64,000 nucleotides of DNA from Butyrivibrio sp. FCS014 (lineage in GTDB: Bacteria > Bacillota > Clostridia > Lachnospirales > Lachnospiraceae), in contig NZ_JAHA01000004.1 in the NCBI RefSeq assembly GCF_000526935.1, positions 62,001 to 126,000 on the forward strand, written 5' to 3'. This document shows, piece by piece, positions 44,445 through 52,932 of the stretch; positions within the stretch are counted from its first letter, which is position 1, and the number at the start of each line of letters is the position of its first letter. A program made the translations under genes and the position numbers. The notes beneath the pieces are model-generated. The model worked only from the letters and a program-made list of their open reading frames with translations. It was not told where the DNA came from and searched no databases.

Positions 44445-44660
44445 TTACTGATTGTCATTGTCATATTTGCTTACATAATCAGGACGGTTATCCATTAGTA
44501 ATGTTCCGATAATATAAGCCGGAATTCCGATTCCTCCCGAAACCGAAAATACAACCCACAGAAGTCTTACTATGGTAGGATCAATTCCAAAATATTCGGC
44601 AACTCCGCCGCATACACCAAAGAGCTTTCTGTCGTTGCTTCTGTATAATTTTTTTTCCAT
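44445..44660 (-). CDS. PspC-domain protein
   Basis: A 71-residue PspC-domain protein. MEKKLYRSNDRKLFGVCGGVAEYFGIDPTIVRLLW carries the family signature (split here by function: basic start, CGGVAEYFG, IVRLLWV), followed by one membrane helix (VFSVSGGIGIPAYIIGTLLM). AAGGAGG precedes ATG 44660; the longer frame to 44756 lacks such a site. PspC proteins bind the membrane and modulate envelope-stress responses. Standalone gene. Confidence 0.9.
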   Translation of the reverse strand: MEKKLYRSNDRKLFGVCGGVAEYFGIDPTIVRLLWVVFSVSGGIGIPAYIIGTLLMDNRPDYVSKYDNDNQ

Positions 44661-44819
44661 ATCATTCACCTCCTTAAGGTTTGTTCCCATCAAAATGGTT
44701 TTATATGTTGTTCTGATTATAGTGTATAGCCAAAACCCACGTATATACATCATCACTTTGGCGTATTACAGCAGTTTATTCCCCGTTTTCTGCAATTTCA
44801 TTCGCCCCGGGTATCTAAG

Positions 44820-45026
44820 TCACTGATTGCCAAGCCTGGCCAGAATCTCTGCGGCCTTCTCACTGCCGTGTTTTGCTGCGTAGGACGCCCATTTCTTTGC
44901 CTTTATAAAGTTGGGTTTTTCTTCAAAAGAGCCTTTGAAGTAACCGACAGCGATTTCTTCCGCAGCCTCTATGCTCCCTTTTCCCGCCTTATCTATCAAA
45001 TCCAGTAATTTCTGTTTTTTATCCAT
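44820..45026 (-). CDS. Small Sel1-like helical repeat protein
   Basis: A 68-residue protein made of about two Sel1/TPR-like helical hairpins (EAAEEIAVGYFKGSFEE and KAKKWASYAAKHGSEKA). GAGAGA precedes the ATG. Sel1 repeats usually mediate protein contacts; one or two units alone would be an unusually short version. No partner is evident next to it. Confidence 0.65.
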   Translation of the reverse strand: MDKKQKLLDLIDKAGKGSIEAAEEIAVGYFKGSFEEKPNFIKAKKWASYAAKHGSEKAAEILARLGNQ

Positions 45027-45086
45027 ATTCTCTCTCTTTCATTTCCCTGAAAATAATTTGTTTATATATTATACACGTAAAGTATA

Positions 45087-45115
45087 TTGACTTTTTATAT
45101 TTAATTGTATACAAT
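45087..45115 (+). promoter_or_regulatory. Promoter with palindromic operator before radical SAM gene
   Basis: -35 TTGACT (45087-45092), 17-bp spacer, -10 TACAAT (45110-45115). The perfect 12-bp palindrome ATTGTATACAAT (45104-45115) overlaps the -10 box, ideal for repressor control. Confidence 0.6.
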
Positions 45116-45161
45116 CTAATTTGTGTAATTCTAGTACCAGTATAATAAAAGGGGATTAGTC

Positions 45162-46253
45162 ATGGAAAATTTCGACATTCAGGCATATATGACCAAAGGC
45201 GTAGAGAGAATTGTCGCCGATGCCATCAAGGCCACATTTAAGGATCCAACAGAGAGCCTGTTCATGGCCCAGTTTGCAATGGCCAGCAAATCAGCAACCA
45301 AGCGCCGCAAGAAAGCCCAGGAAAACGGTGAAAATATTCCGCCATTCCTTATAGCCAGCATCACCAGTAGCTGTAATCTGCACTGCGCAGGATGTTATTC
45401 CCGTTGCAATAACGCAACCACCGATACAGAGCCTGTAGAACAACTTACTTCCGGCGATTGGGGTAAAATTTTCAGCGAAGCTGACGATCTTGGCATAAGC
45501 TTTATATTGCTTGCCGGAGGAGAGCCGCTTCTTAGACGCGACGTTATCGATACAGCCTGCAAGTATCCGAACATTCTTTTCCCTGTATTTACCAACGGAA
45601 CCTATATGGCTGACACATACATGGAACTCTTTGACAAGCACAGAAATCTCATCCCTGTTATGAGTATCGAGGGCAACAAAGAGGCTACAGATTCAAGGCG
45701 CGGAGATGGTGTTTATGACAAACTCATCTCGAATATGGATGAACTCAAGGACCGCGGCCTTATCTATGGCGCTTCCGTGACTGTCACAACCGAGAATATA
45801 AATGAAGTAACTTCAGACAGCTTTATAAACAGCCTTAAGGACAGGGGCTGTAAACTGATAATTTACGTAGAATATGTTCCTGTTACAGACGAGAGTACCC
45901 ATCTCGCACCCGGAGATGAAGAAAGAGACTATCTCACTGGAGAAATTGCAAGGCTTCGCAAAGAATGCCCCGAGATGGTATTTGTATCCTTCCCCGGGGA
46001 CGAGAAGAGCTCCGGTGGCTGCATCGCCGCAGGAAGAGGCTTCTTTCACATTAACTCCCACGGCGGAGCAGAGCCCTGTCCCTTCTCACCATACTCAGAT
46101 ATAAATGTAAAAAAGACTTCTCTTAGAGAAGCACTTAATTCTCCTCTGTTCGTGAAGCTTCGTGAGGGCGGATATCTCCTTGAGGAACATAACGGTGGAT
46201 GCGTTCTTTACAACATACATGAGGAAGTGTCACAATTATTAGTAAATACATGA
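45162..46253 (+). CDS. Radical SAM protein (related to the one at 5084)
   Basis: A 363-residue radical SAM enzyme. The cluster motif is CNLHCAGCY with further cysteines just after (SRCNN); LAGGEPLL follows. The C-terminal part (GGCIAAGRGFFHINSHGGAEPCPFSP, written here in pieces: GGCIAAGR, FHINSHGG, AEPCPF) closely parallels the protein at 5084, but it lacks that protein's N-terminal helical region and last cysteine cluster. GGGG precedes the ATG. A mutarotase gene follows almost at once. Reaction unknown; the palindromic promoter suggests regulated expression. Confidence 0.85.
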   Translation: MENFDIQAYMTKGVERIVADAIKATFKDPTESLFMAQFAMASKSATKRRKKAQENGENIPPFLIASITSSCNLHCAGCYSRCNNATTDTEPVEQLTSGDWGKIFSEADDLGISFILLAGGEPLLRRDVIDTACKYPNILFPVFTNGTYMADTYMELFDKHRNLIPVMSIEGNKEATDSRRGDGVYDKLISNMDELKDRGLIYGASVTVTTENINEVTSDSFINSLKDRGCKLIIYVEYVPVTDESTHLAPGDEERDYLTGEIARLRKECPEMVFVSFPGDEKSSGGCIAAGRGFFHINSHGGAEPCPFSPYSDINVKKTSLREALNSPLFVKLREGGYLLEEHNGGCVLYNIHEEVSQLLVNT

Positions 46254-46270
46254 TAAGAGAGGTGCCAACC

Positions 46271-47137
46271 GTGGAACACACCCTTAGGAACAGTACATAC
46301 GAATTACAAGTATCCGAACATGGAGCAGAAATCAGATCACTTAAAAAACATGGCAAAGAGCTTATGTGGCAGGCAGATCCCAGGTTCTGGGGCCGTACTT
46401 CACCGATTCTTTTCCCTGTAGTTGGAAACTTCTACGGAAAAGAGTTCAGATATGAAGGCAGGACATATAAGATGTCTCAGCACGGGTTTGCCAGAGACAG
46501 AGATTTTAAGCTGATAAATGCTTCAGAAAAAGGGCTTTTGTTTGAACTTGAGTCTAACGAGGATACTCTGGCCGCATATCCTTTTGAGTTTGTTCTGCAG
46601 ATAGGATATCAGCTGAACGAAAACGGCGTAACAATTTCCTGGACTGTCAAAAACCCTGCGGAAAAAGAGCTCCTTTTCTCAATCGGGGGTCACCCGGCAT
46701 TCAACTGTGATCTTGGGAACTCGAAGCTTGCATTCTTCAAGGATGGTGCGCCGGTTTCCGGTAACCTTAAGTCCGGCGTTCTTGCCAATGACGGAAGCGG
46801 ATGCGTATGCGACAGAATAGACAAATATGCTCTTGAAAACGGGCAACTTCGCCTCTCTAAGGAATTATTCGATATTGACACTATTATACTTGAGGACAGG
46901 CAGGTAGATGAAGTTGCCCTGCTGACTTTAGATAATGAAGAACAGGTCCGCGTTAGATTTGATGCCCCCATTGTAGGCATATGGTCTCCCGCCGGCCAAA
47001 ATGCACCTTTTGTGTGCATAGAGCCCTGGTATGGCCGCTGCGACAGAGCCGGGTTCAATAAAGAACTCTCCGAGAGAGAACACGGAAACCGCCTCAATCC
47101 CGGAGAGATATTTGAAGTATCATATTCAATCAGCTGA
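46271..47137 (+). CDS. Aldose 1-epimerase (mutarotase) family protein
   Basis: A 288-residue galactose-mutarotase-like protein (LacX/YihR-type) interconverting sugar anomers. Typical segments are EHGAEIRSLKKHGKELMW, FPVVGNFYG, QHGFARDRDF with a catalytic-type His, and GGHPAFNCDL with another. The start chosen is GTG 46271 with AGAGAGG 8 nt upstream; the frame also allows ATG 46250, overlapping the radical SAM stop. Sugar specificity is not evident. Confidence 0.88.
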   Translation: MEHTLRNSTYELQVSEHGAEIRSLKKHGKELMWQADPRFWGRTSPILFPVVGNFYGKEFRYEGRTYKMSQHGFARDRDFKLINASEKGLLFELESNEDTLAAYPFEFVLQIGYQLNENGVTISWTVKNPAEKELLFSIGGHPAFNCDLGNSKLAFFKDGAPVSGNLKSGVLANDGSGCVCDRIDKYALENGQLRLSKELFDIDTIILEDRQVDEVALLTLDNEEQVRVRFDAPIVGIWSPAGQNAPFVCIEPWYGRCDRAGFNKELSEREHGNRLNPGEIFEVSYSIS

Positions 47138-47142
47138 TCTGA

Positions 47143-49503
47143 TTACAGCACATCCGCGAATCCACGTTCCGGAAGTGGCTTGAAGAAGTAATATCCCTGA
47201 ATATAGTCGCAACCCGCAGCTCGCAAAAATGCGAGCTGTTCTTCTGTCTCAACACCTTCGGCTGTTACTGTTGCCCCTATGGAATGAGCCAGATTGATGG
47301 TAGAAACAATTATGGCTTCCGCCTTATCATTTATGCCGATTTTCCTGATAAATCCGATATCGAGCTTGATCACATCAAAATCAAAGGTTTCAAGCATGGA
47401 CAGGGAACTCATTCCGCTTCCGAAGTCATCCAAAAGGATCTTGATGCCTTTGTTCTTCATTTTCTCAAGGTATTCCATGGATTTGGCTTCAAGGTCGGCA
47501 TAGGCAGACTCGGTTACCTCAAACCTTATTAAAGAAGGGTCTATCTTCTTGTCTTTGATGCGCTCGAAAATACTCTCAATAAAATGCGGGTCGTAAAAGT
47601 CTACTCTTGAGAGATTTATGGCGCAGGGGACATTTCTTTTCCCTTCCCTGGTACGCTCCGCCAGAAAATCAATCCCACATCCAAGCATAAAGCTATCCAA
47701 AGATGACATCTTGCCCTCAGACTCAATAACCGGTACAAAATCGCCCGGGGATACCATTCCAAGATCTCTGTGATTCCATCTGATAAGCATCTCCGCACTG
47801 ACAACCTCACCGGTTCTGGCATCGACAATAGGCTGATAGTAAGGGTGGAATTCCCTGTCGGATATGCCTCTCTCAAAGTCTGCCAGAAAGAATCGCTGTT
47901 TCACATAGCTTTCCTTCAGGGTATCATCATAATATGCGTACAGACGGTTTCCTTTTCCGGTCCTTATTGTCTTTTCAGCCAGCTTTGCTCCAGCAACGAG
48001 ATGCGTAATTTCCTTACCTGGGCCGCTTATGGAATAAATACCGCATCTGATCTCATAATTGTATTCCTTGGATTCGATATGGAATACCTGATTGCAAACA
48101 GCCTTCATATTTTTGTCTTTTAGATTTTCATCTGCGGTTATCAACACAAAGTGGTCGCTTTCAAGTCTTCCGAGAAGTATCGGCTTTAGATATTTCTTTA
48201 AAATATCCCTGGTCTGGAATATTACCATGTCGCCGCTCTGATCTCCAAACAGCTCATTGACTACCTTAAAGCCCTTTACATTGGTATAAACCAGTGAATA
48301 GTGGTCATCCTCCTTAAGCTCGGAAATAAAGAGCCTTGCCCTCTCCATAAATCCGGTTCTTGCATACTCATCTGTCATCCAGTCATGATCGAGGGCTGTT
48401 GTAATATCAAAAAATACAATGAGAAACCAATCAGGGTATCCCGGAACCTCCCGCACTCTGACATTTTTAGCTCTGCGCCCCTTGGGTGTATCAACATGAA
48501 CCGTCCTTACATAATCTCCGTTTTCCTTCAGCTCTTTCAGAATAACAGGGATGGTTACCTGATCCAGGAAATTTTCCCGTTCCTCATCCACAACATACTG
48601 GGACATCTTAAAGCAGATATCTTTAAATCTTAATCTGCTCTCCGCAAATACTTTGCCCAGGTCACCACTTAGATAATAAACTTCGCATACTTCCGTTTTC
48701 TTATTGACAGATACAACCATGTCATAACCATCCGCAAGAAGGGTCTTTATAACAGGCTGTTCAAAATAACCCATATAAGGAACGATTGTTCCGGGCTTCA
48801 AAGGGCTCCTCTTCCCGTCTTCTATAACCTCTCCGATGCCCTTAAACTTTGTTTTTCCGTTCTTGATCTTGAAGTAGCTTCCGTCAGTAATAAGATAGAA
48901 GCGCCTTCCATAGCTGTCAGGAAGAATAACATCATTAATAAGGTCCATTCCATCAACCTTAATCTTTTTGACTTCCTCAGCATGGGGGATAATCTGAATA
49001 TTTGAAAGATCAAGTCCGGGTAAAAACCGGACGTAGTTAGGATCCGCAGCTTCACCATGAAGCTCCGGAACAAGATATACGCTATAGGCGGCATTTATGG
49101 AACCGGCTCCGAGGCCGATGATAATGCCTTTATAATCAAGAAGCGCATCTTTAAGATTTAAGCGTCTCATAAATGTAAGCTGAGTCGGCGTATGACCGCC
49201 TGCCAGATAGATCACATCAGCTTTGGAAATATATCCTGATAACGCGTCTTCCGGGTCTTCTTCCAGTATATGGACCTCATTTACCTTCAGATCTGCTTTC
49301 TCAAAAGCATTAAGCAGGGATCTTAACTGACTTTCATTTTCCTCGGTTGCTGCCGGATCACAGGGAACATAAAGAATATTGGCCGCGCCTGGCCATTCTT
49401 TTTTGAGATCCTCAAAAAAGCCATAGCACTCAGACGGTGCCTCTTTTCCATAAGCAACCGTTTCCGGAATAGAAATAAAACTACTTGTCAGATATACAAC
49501 CAT
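47143..49503 (-). CDS. S51-peptidase-like / GGDEF / EAL fusion protein
   Basis: A 786-residue cytoplasmic protein. Residues 1-225 resemble peptidase S51 (dipeptidase E/class I amidotransferase fold): AGGHTPTQL, GLGAGS and IIPH are present, but the nucleophile Ser of GxSAG is Gly132, so the domain is probably a sensor. A PAS-like linker (about 290-395) follows, then GGDEF (410-530) degraded to ESDHF, then EAL (545-780) with EML, NLSR, VTES, DDFGSG, IKLD and EGVE, likely an active c-di-GMP phosphodiesterase. ATG 49503 has AGGA upstream and matches the S51 domain start. It follows the DUF3737 gene. Confidence 0.82.
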   Translation of the reverse strand: MVVYLTSSFISIPETVAYGKEAPSECYGFFEDLKKEWPGAANILYVPCDPAATEENESQLRSLLNAFEKADLKVNEVHILEEDPEDALSGYISKADVIYLAGGHTPTQLTFMRRLNLKDALLDYKGIIIGLGAGSINAAYSVYLVPELHGEAADPNYVRFLPGLDLSNIQIIPHAEEVKKIKVDGMDLINDVILPDSYGRRFYLITDGSYFKIKNGKTKFKGIGEVIEDGKRSPLKPGTIVPYMGYFEQPVIKTLLADGYDMVVSVNKKTEVCEVYYLSGDLGKVFAESRLRFKDICFKMSQYVVDEERENFLDQVTIPVILKELKENGDYVRTVHVDTPKGRRAKNVRVREVPGYPDWFLIVFFDITTALDHDWMTDEYARTGFMERARLFISELKEDDHYSLVYTNVKGFKVVNELFGDQSGDMVIFQTRDILKKYLKPILLGRLESDHFVLITADENLKDKNMKAVCNQVFHIESKEYNYEIRCGIYSISGPGKEITHLVAGAKLAEKTIRTGKGNRLYAYYDDTLKESYVKQRFFLADFERGISDREFHPYYQPIVDARTGEVVSAEMLIRWNHRDLGMVSPGDFVPVIESEGKMSSLDSFMLGCGIDFLAERTREGKRNVPCAINLSRVDFYDPHFIESIFERIKDKKIDPSLIRFEVTESAYADLEAKSMEYLEKMKNKGIKILLDDFGSGMSSLSMLETFDFDVIKLDIGFIRKIGINDKAEAIIVSTINLAHSIGATVTAEGVETEEQLAFLRAAGCDYIQGYYFFKPLPERGFADVL

Positions 49504-49572
49504 AATTGCATTCCTCAAGAATTGAAAAATGAAGTGGGCAGTATCATGTGAGCGGTACATAGATACATGTTG

Positions 49573-50406
49573 TTAAATAATAACTACTTCCCCTTTTGCA
49601 TTGGGGTCATCCATAATAATCTCATTAACGGCCGGAACTGTAATCCTTCCACTAAGCGGATTTTTAATACTAATAACAGGCGTTATTATTGATGCATCCA
49701 CCTCTGACTTCTCAAAAGCAAAGTCTGCCGCTTCCATCTTGCAGTTGATCAGCTTAAGGTTCTTGCAGTAGCACAAAGGCTGAGTGCCGCTGATCACGCA
49801 GTTCTCAAAGGTTACATTCTCACAGTACCAGGCAAGATACTCGCCTTTGACAATGCTGTTTCTAACAACTACATTCTTGGCATGCCAGAAGGCATCTTTT
49901 GTGTCAAAGTTACAATTATCGAACTCAGAATCAGTTATATACTGAAAAGAATATTTACCCTTAAGCGACACATTGTCAAATCGCAATCTGTCGGATCTTA
50001 GCATAAAATACTCACTCTCTGCAGAGCTGTCCTTCATTGCAATCTCTTTTACCGACCAGCCGAATTCGGGCGATATGATATCGCATCCGCCTATCCTGAC
50101 ATCCGAGCATTCTCTAAGGGCTTTTATCCCGTGAAGCCTCGTGTCAGTGATGGTTACATTTGTGCTGTACCAGAGTGCTGCCCTGCATTTATCTGTCATC
50201 TCACTGCCGGAGATCTTTAAATTATCGTCATGCCAGAAGGGATATCTTAGGTTAAAAAAGCTGTCTCTGACTTCGACATTACGGCACTCTTTCAGTGCGC
50301 TCTCCCCATCTGCCGGCCCGTCAAATGTGCATTTTTCAACCAAAATACCGTCTCTTCCATATAGTGCTCGCTCTTCATCAAGCGTCTTCTCCTTAATCGC
50401 ATCCAT
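49573..50406 (-). CDS. DUF3737-family beta-helix protein
   Basis: A 277-residue protein of the DUF3737 family, seemingly a right-handed parallel beta-helix. Repeating units of about 20 residues are visible (for example KECRNVEVRDSFF, WYSTNVTITDTRL, WHAKNVVVRNSIV, WYCENVTFENCVI). Tryptophan and cysteine residues recur at the turns. No signal peptide. AAGGGA precedes the ATG. It is upstream of and co-oriented with the S51/GGDEF/EAL gene with a 69-bp gap. Function unknown. Confidence 0.85.
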   Translation of the reverse strand: MDAIKEKTLDEERALYGRDGILVEKCTFDGPADGESALKECRNVEVRDSFFNLRYPFWHDDNLKISGSEMTDKCRAALWYSTNVTITDTRLHGIKALRECSDVRIGGCDIISPEFGWSVKEIAMKDSSAESEYFMLRSDRLRFDNVSLKGKYSFQYITDSEFDNCNFDTKDAFWHAKNVVVRNSIVKGEYLAWYCENVTFENCVISGTQPLCYCKNLKLINCKMEAADFAFEKSEVDASIITPVISIKNPLSGRITVPAVNEIIMDDPNAKGEVVII

Positions 50407-50489
50407 CCGTTTATTCCCTTTTTATTATCATCTGTAAACGATTTACTTCTTATATTATAATGCAAAAAAACGTTTATTCCCACAAAATC

Positions 50490-50518
50490 TTGTAAACATA
50501 AATTGTGCGCGATATAAT
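50490..50518 (+). promoter_or_regulatory. Predicted sigma-A promoter of the DUF2156 gene
   Basis: -35 TTGTAA (50490-50495), 17-bp spacer, perfect -10 TATAAT (50513-50518), about 43 bp before the start at 50561. Confidence 0.7.
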
Positions 50519-50560
50519 AGCGGTAATCGCGTCGAAATGAACATTTATGAGGTAAAAATT

Positions 50561-51532
50561 ATGAAATTTAAAACACCTGAGTTTGATGAAGCCGCCAGGC
50601 TCTCTGAAATATACTCTCTTAGAGACAATAAAACCTGTGACAGTACCGTTCTGGACACCTACATTTGGAAGTACTACTACAATACGAAAGTATACATGGA
50701 GGACAACAGTGCTGCGCTTCTTCTTATGAAGAACGAGGGCGAATACTTTTCTGCCATGCCCTACTGCCGTGAGGATGAATTAAAAGACTATTTCCAGAAA
50801 CTTCAGGACTATTTCAATAACGAGTTAAAAAAGCCGCTTAAGATCTATCTTGCAGATGAAGATGCCGTGGAAGCACTTGGGCTTAAGGACAATCCCGACT
50901 ATCTTGTAAAGGAAGAGCCAAATCTGAAGGATTATCTCTACGATGCCGAAGCTCTTCGTACCCTTGCGGGAAAAAAATACCAGAAAAAGCGAAACCTTGT
51001 AAATAAATTCATGAGAGAATACGAGGGCCGCTGGGAGTACAAGACCATGTGCTGTTCTGATGAATATTTCCTGGAAGAATTCATGAACAAGTGGGTTTCA
51101 GCCAAGCAGGAGGACGACTCTGAGAATCAGGATACCCTTCTTTTTGAAAAGGACGGAGTGATCGATATCCTCAGGAACTGCGATAAGCTGACCTTTACTG
51201 TAGGCGGTATTTTTATTGATGATGTGCTTGAAGCCTTTGCAATAGGTTCTTACAATAAGAGAGAGAAGATGGTCGTTGTAAGTATAGAAAAAGGCAACTC
51301 GGAAATCCCCGGAATCTATCAGGCCATTAATCAGCTCTTTTTACAGAATTCCTATCCTGATGCGGTTTTGGTCAATCGCGAAGATGATATGGGAATTGAA
51401 GGCCTTCGCCAGGCCAAAGAGAGCTATAACCCTGTAGGTTTTGCTCAAAAATACATGGTTCTGCAGACAAACTTCTGTGGAGCAGAAAACGCAACGACAG
51501 ACTATTATGAAAGCGAAACAGCCGGGAAATGA
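50561..51532 (+). CDS. DUF2156 (LPG-synthase C-terminal-like) protein
   Basis: A 323-residue protein resembling the C-terminal GNAT-like domain of phosphatidylglycerol lysyltransferases (DUF2156), without their membrane domain. Visible family features are KYYYNTKVY, KKYQKKRNLVNKFMREY and GIYQAINQLFLQN. ATG 50561 is favoured over 50537 because of the upstream GAGGT. Its stop overlaps the next GNAT gene by 4 bp, so both are made together. Soluble relatives in Clostridia often have no known substrate. Confidence 0.82.
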   Translation: MKFKTPEFDEAARLSEIYSLRDNKTCDSTVLDTYIWKYYYNTKVYMEDNSAALLLMKNEGEYFSAMPYCREDELKDYFQKLQDYFNNELKKPLKIYLADEDAVEALGLKDNPDYLVKEEPNLKDYLYDAEALRTLAGKKYQKKRNLVNKFMREYEGRWEYKTMCCSDEYFLEEFMNKWVSAKQEDDSENQDTLLFEKDGVIDILRNCDKLTFTVGGIFIDDVLEAFAIGSYNKREKMVVVSIEKGNSEIPGIYQAINQLFLQNSYPDAVLVNREDDMGIEGLRQAKESYNPVGFAQKYMVLQTNFCGAENATTDYYESETAGK

Positions 51533-52176
51533 TTGAAATCTGTGCTGATAAACAGGCCACAAGGCCACTCTACGAAGAGGCTTTTGATGACTCGCCGGAA
51601 TTCGTGGATTACTACTATGAGGACAAGTGCATAGACAATACCATATTTGTAAGTCGCGAAGGTGGACGGATCGTGGCCATGCTTCATCTTAACCCATTTA
51701 CGATGAGCATTTGCGGACGGGAATCCAAAGTTTACTACGTTGTCGCTGTGGCAACCACGGCATCCGAACGCCACAAAGGGCATATGACAAGGCTCTTCGA
51801 TGCCGCTCTTTCGCACATGAAGGCGGAGGAGATCCCCTTCTGCTTCCTGCTTCCTGTAGACGAAAGCATATACTCATGGCTAGGCTTTGAGACCATTACA
51901 GACTTCCGCTCTGACAGAATTGAGGATTACAGCAAAATTCAGAGTTCTTTTGATATATACTGTATACAGAACGAGGATTATCTTCGCCGTATGGCAAAAG
52001 AAACAGCTCTTGACGCCCTGGACAAAGGGGAAGTCCTCCCGGATTCACCGGTGATAATGGCCAAGGTTACCGATCTTGCAAAGCTCTCGGCTATAGCGGA
52101 AAGATCTTTTGCCGATGAGAAGCAGGCACTGGCATGGCTGAAAAGCAAGCGCATTTATATATGTGAAGAAGTCTAG
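51529..52176 (+). CDS. GNAT family N-acetyltransferase
   Basis: A 215-residue acetyltransferase. The acetyl-CoA site is VAVATTASERHKGHMTRLF, followed by FCFLLPVDESIYSWLGFE, as in Eis-like GNAT proteins. It overlaps the DUF2156 gene (ATGA). Together the two GNAT-fold proteins may modify the same target. No ribosome site of its own is obvious, in keeping with coupled translation. Confidence 0.85.
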   Translation: MIEICADKQATRPLYEEAFDDSPEFVDYYYEDKCIDNTIFVSREGGRIVAMLHLNPFTMSICGRESKVYYVVAVATTASERHKGHMTRLFDAALSHMKAEEIPFCFLLPVDESIYSWLGFETITDFRSDRIEDYSKIQSSFDIYCIQNEDYLRRMAKETALDALDKGEVLPDSPVIMAKVTDLAKLSAIAERSFADEKQALAWLKSKRIYICEEV

Positions 52177-52224
52177 TTTCAACAAATATATATGTTATAT
52201 ATCAAATATATAAGGAGAATATAA

Positions 52225-52839
52225 ATGTCAAAAGAAATATGGCGCCCCGGAAATATGCTGTACCCCATACCCGCAGTAATGGTAAGCTGCCAGCGTGAGG
52301 GAGAGAAACCCAACATCATAACCGTAGCCTGGGCCGGCAATGTCTGCAGTTCTCCAGCTATGCTGTCAATTTCTGTCAGAAAAGAGCGATATTCCTATGA
52401 CATCATCAAAGAAACCGGCCAGTTTGTAGTAAACCTCACAAGTAAGAAGCTGACCAAAGCCTGTGACTGGTGCGGCGTCCGCTCCGGCAAGGATTATGAC
52501 AAATATAAGGAGATGGGACTGACTCCTCAAAGATCCATAATGATAGATGCCCCGGGAATTGCTGAAAGTCCCGTGAATATCGAGTGTAAGGTCCATTCCG
52601 TTGTGGAGCTCGGAAGCCATGATCTCTTTATCGCAGAGGTTGTATGTGTAACTGTAGACGACAAATATCTCGATGAAAAGCAGCGTTTTGATATGAAAAA
52701 AGCCGGGCTTGTTGCCTATTCTCACGGCGAGTATTTCGAACTGGGGGATAAGCTCGGTAAATTCGGATATAGCGTGGCCAAAAAGCCCCCAAAGAACAAA
52801 CCAAAAGCCAAACACAAAGCAGGAAAATCAAAAAAATAA
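52225..52839 (+). CDS. Flavin reductase-like (FMN-binding split barrel) protein
   Basis: A 204-residue flavoprotein of the flavin reductase-like family. The FMN-binding region is NIITVAWAGNVCSSPAMLSISVR (read as two parts: NIITVAWAGN, PAMLSISVR), with FVVNL and a later VVCVTVDDKY. The C-terminal 30 residues are a lysine-rich tail (PPKNKPKAKHKAGK). AAGGAG precedes the ATG. In anaerobes these proteins move electrons among flavins, NAD(P)H and iron-sulfur proteins; partner unknown. Confidence 0.9.
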   Translation: MSKEIWRPGNMLYPIPAVMVSCQREGEKPNIITVAWAGNVCSSPAMLSISVRKERYSYDIIKETGQFVVNLTSKKLTKACDWCGVRSGKDYDKYKEMGLTPQRSIMIDAPGIAESPVNIECKVHSVVELGSHDLFIAEVVCVTVDDKYLDEKQRFDMKKAGLVAYSHGEYFELGDKLGKFGYSVAKKPPKNKPKAKHKAGKSKK

Positions 52840-52869
52840 AAATTAATCATTATTTAATTGATTGCAACT

Positions 52870-52882
52870 CATAATAATGTTA
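52870..52882 (+). promoter_or_regulatory. Shared upstream motif CATAATAATGTTA
   Basis: Identical to 23590-23602 and 51 bp before the chemoreceptor start, nearly the same distance as at the GGDEF-EAL gene (53 bp). Confidence 0.4.
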
Positions 52883-52932
52883 ACAATAGAATTAGAATGT
52901 TTATCGACTTTTGGTTCTATAGGAGGTTCTCT

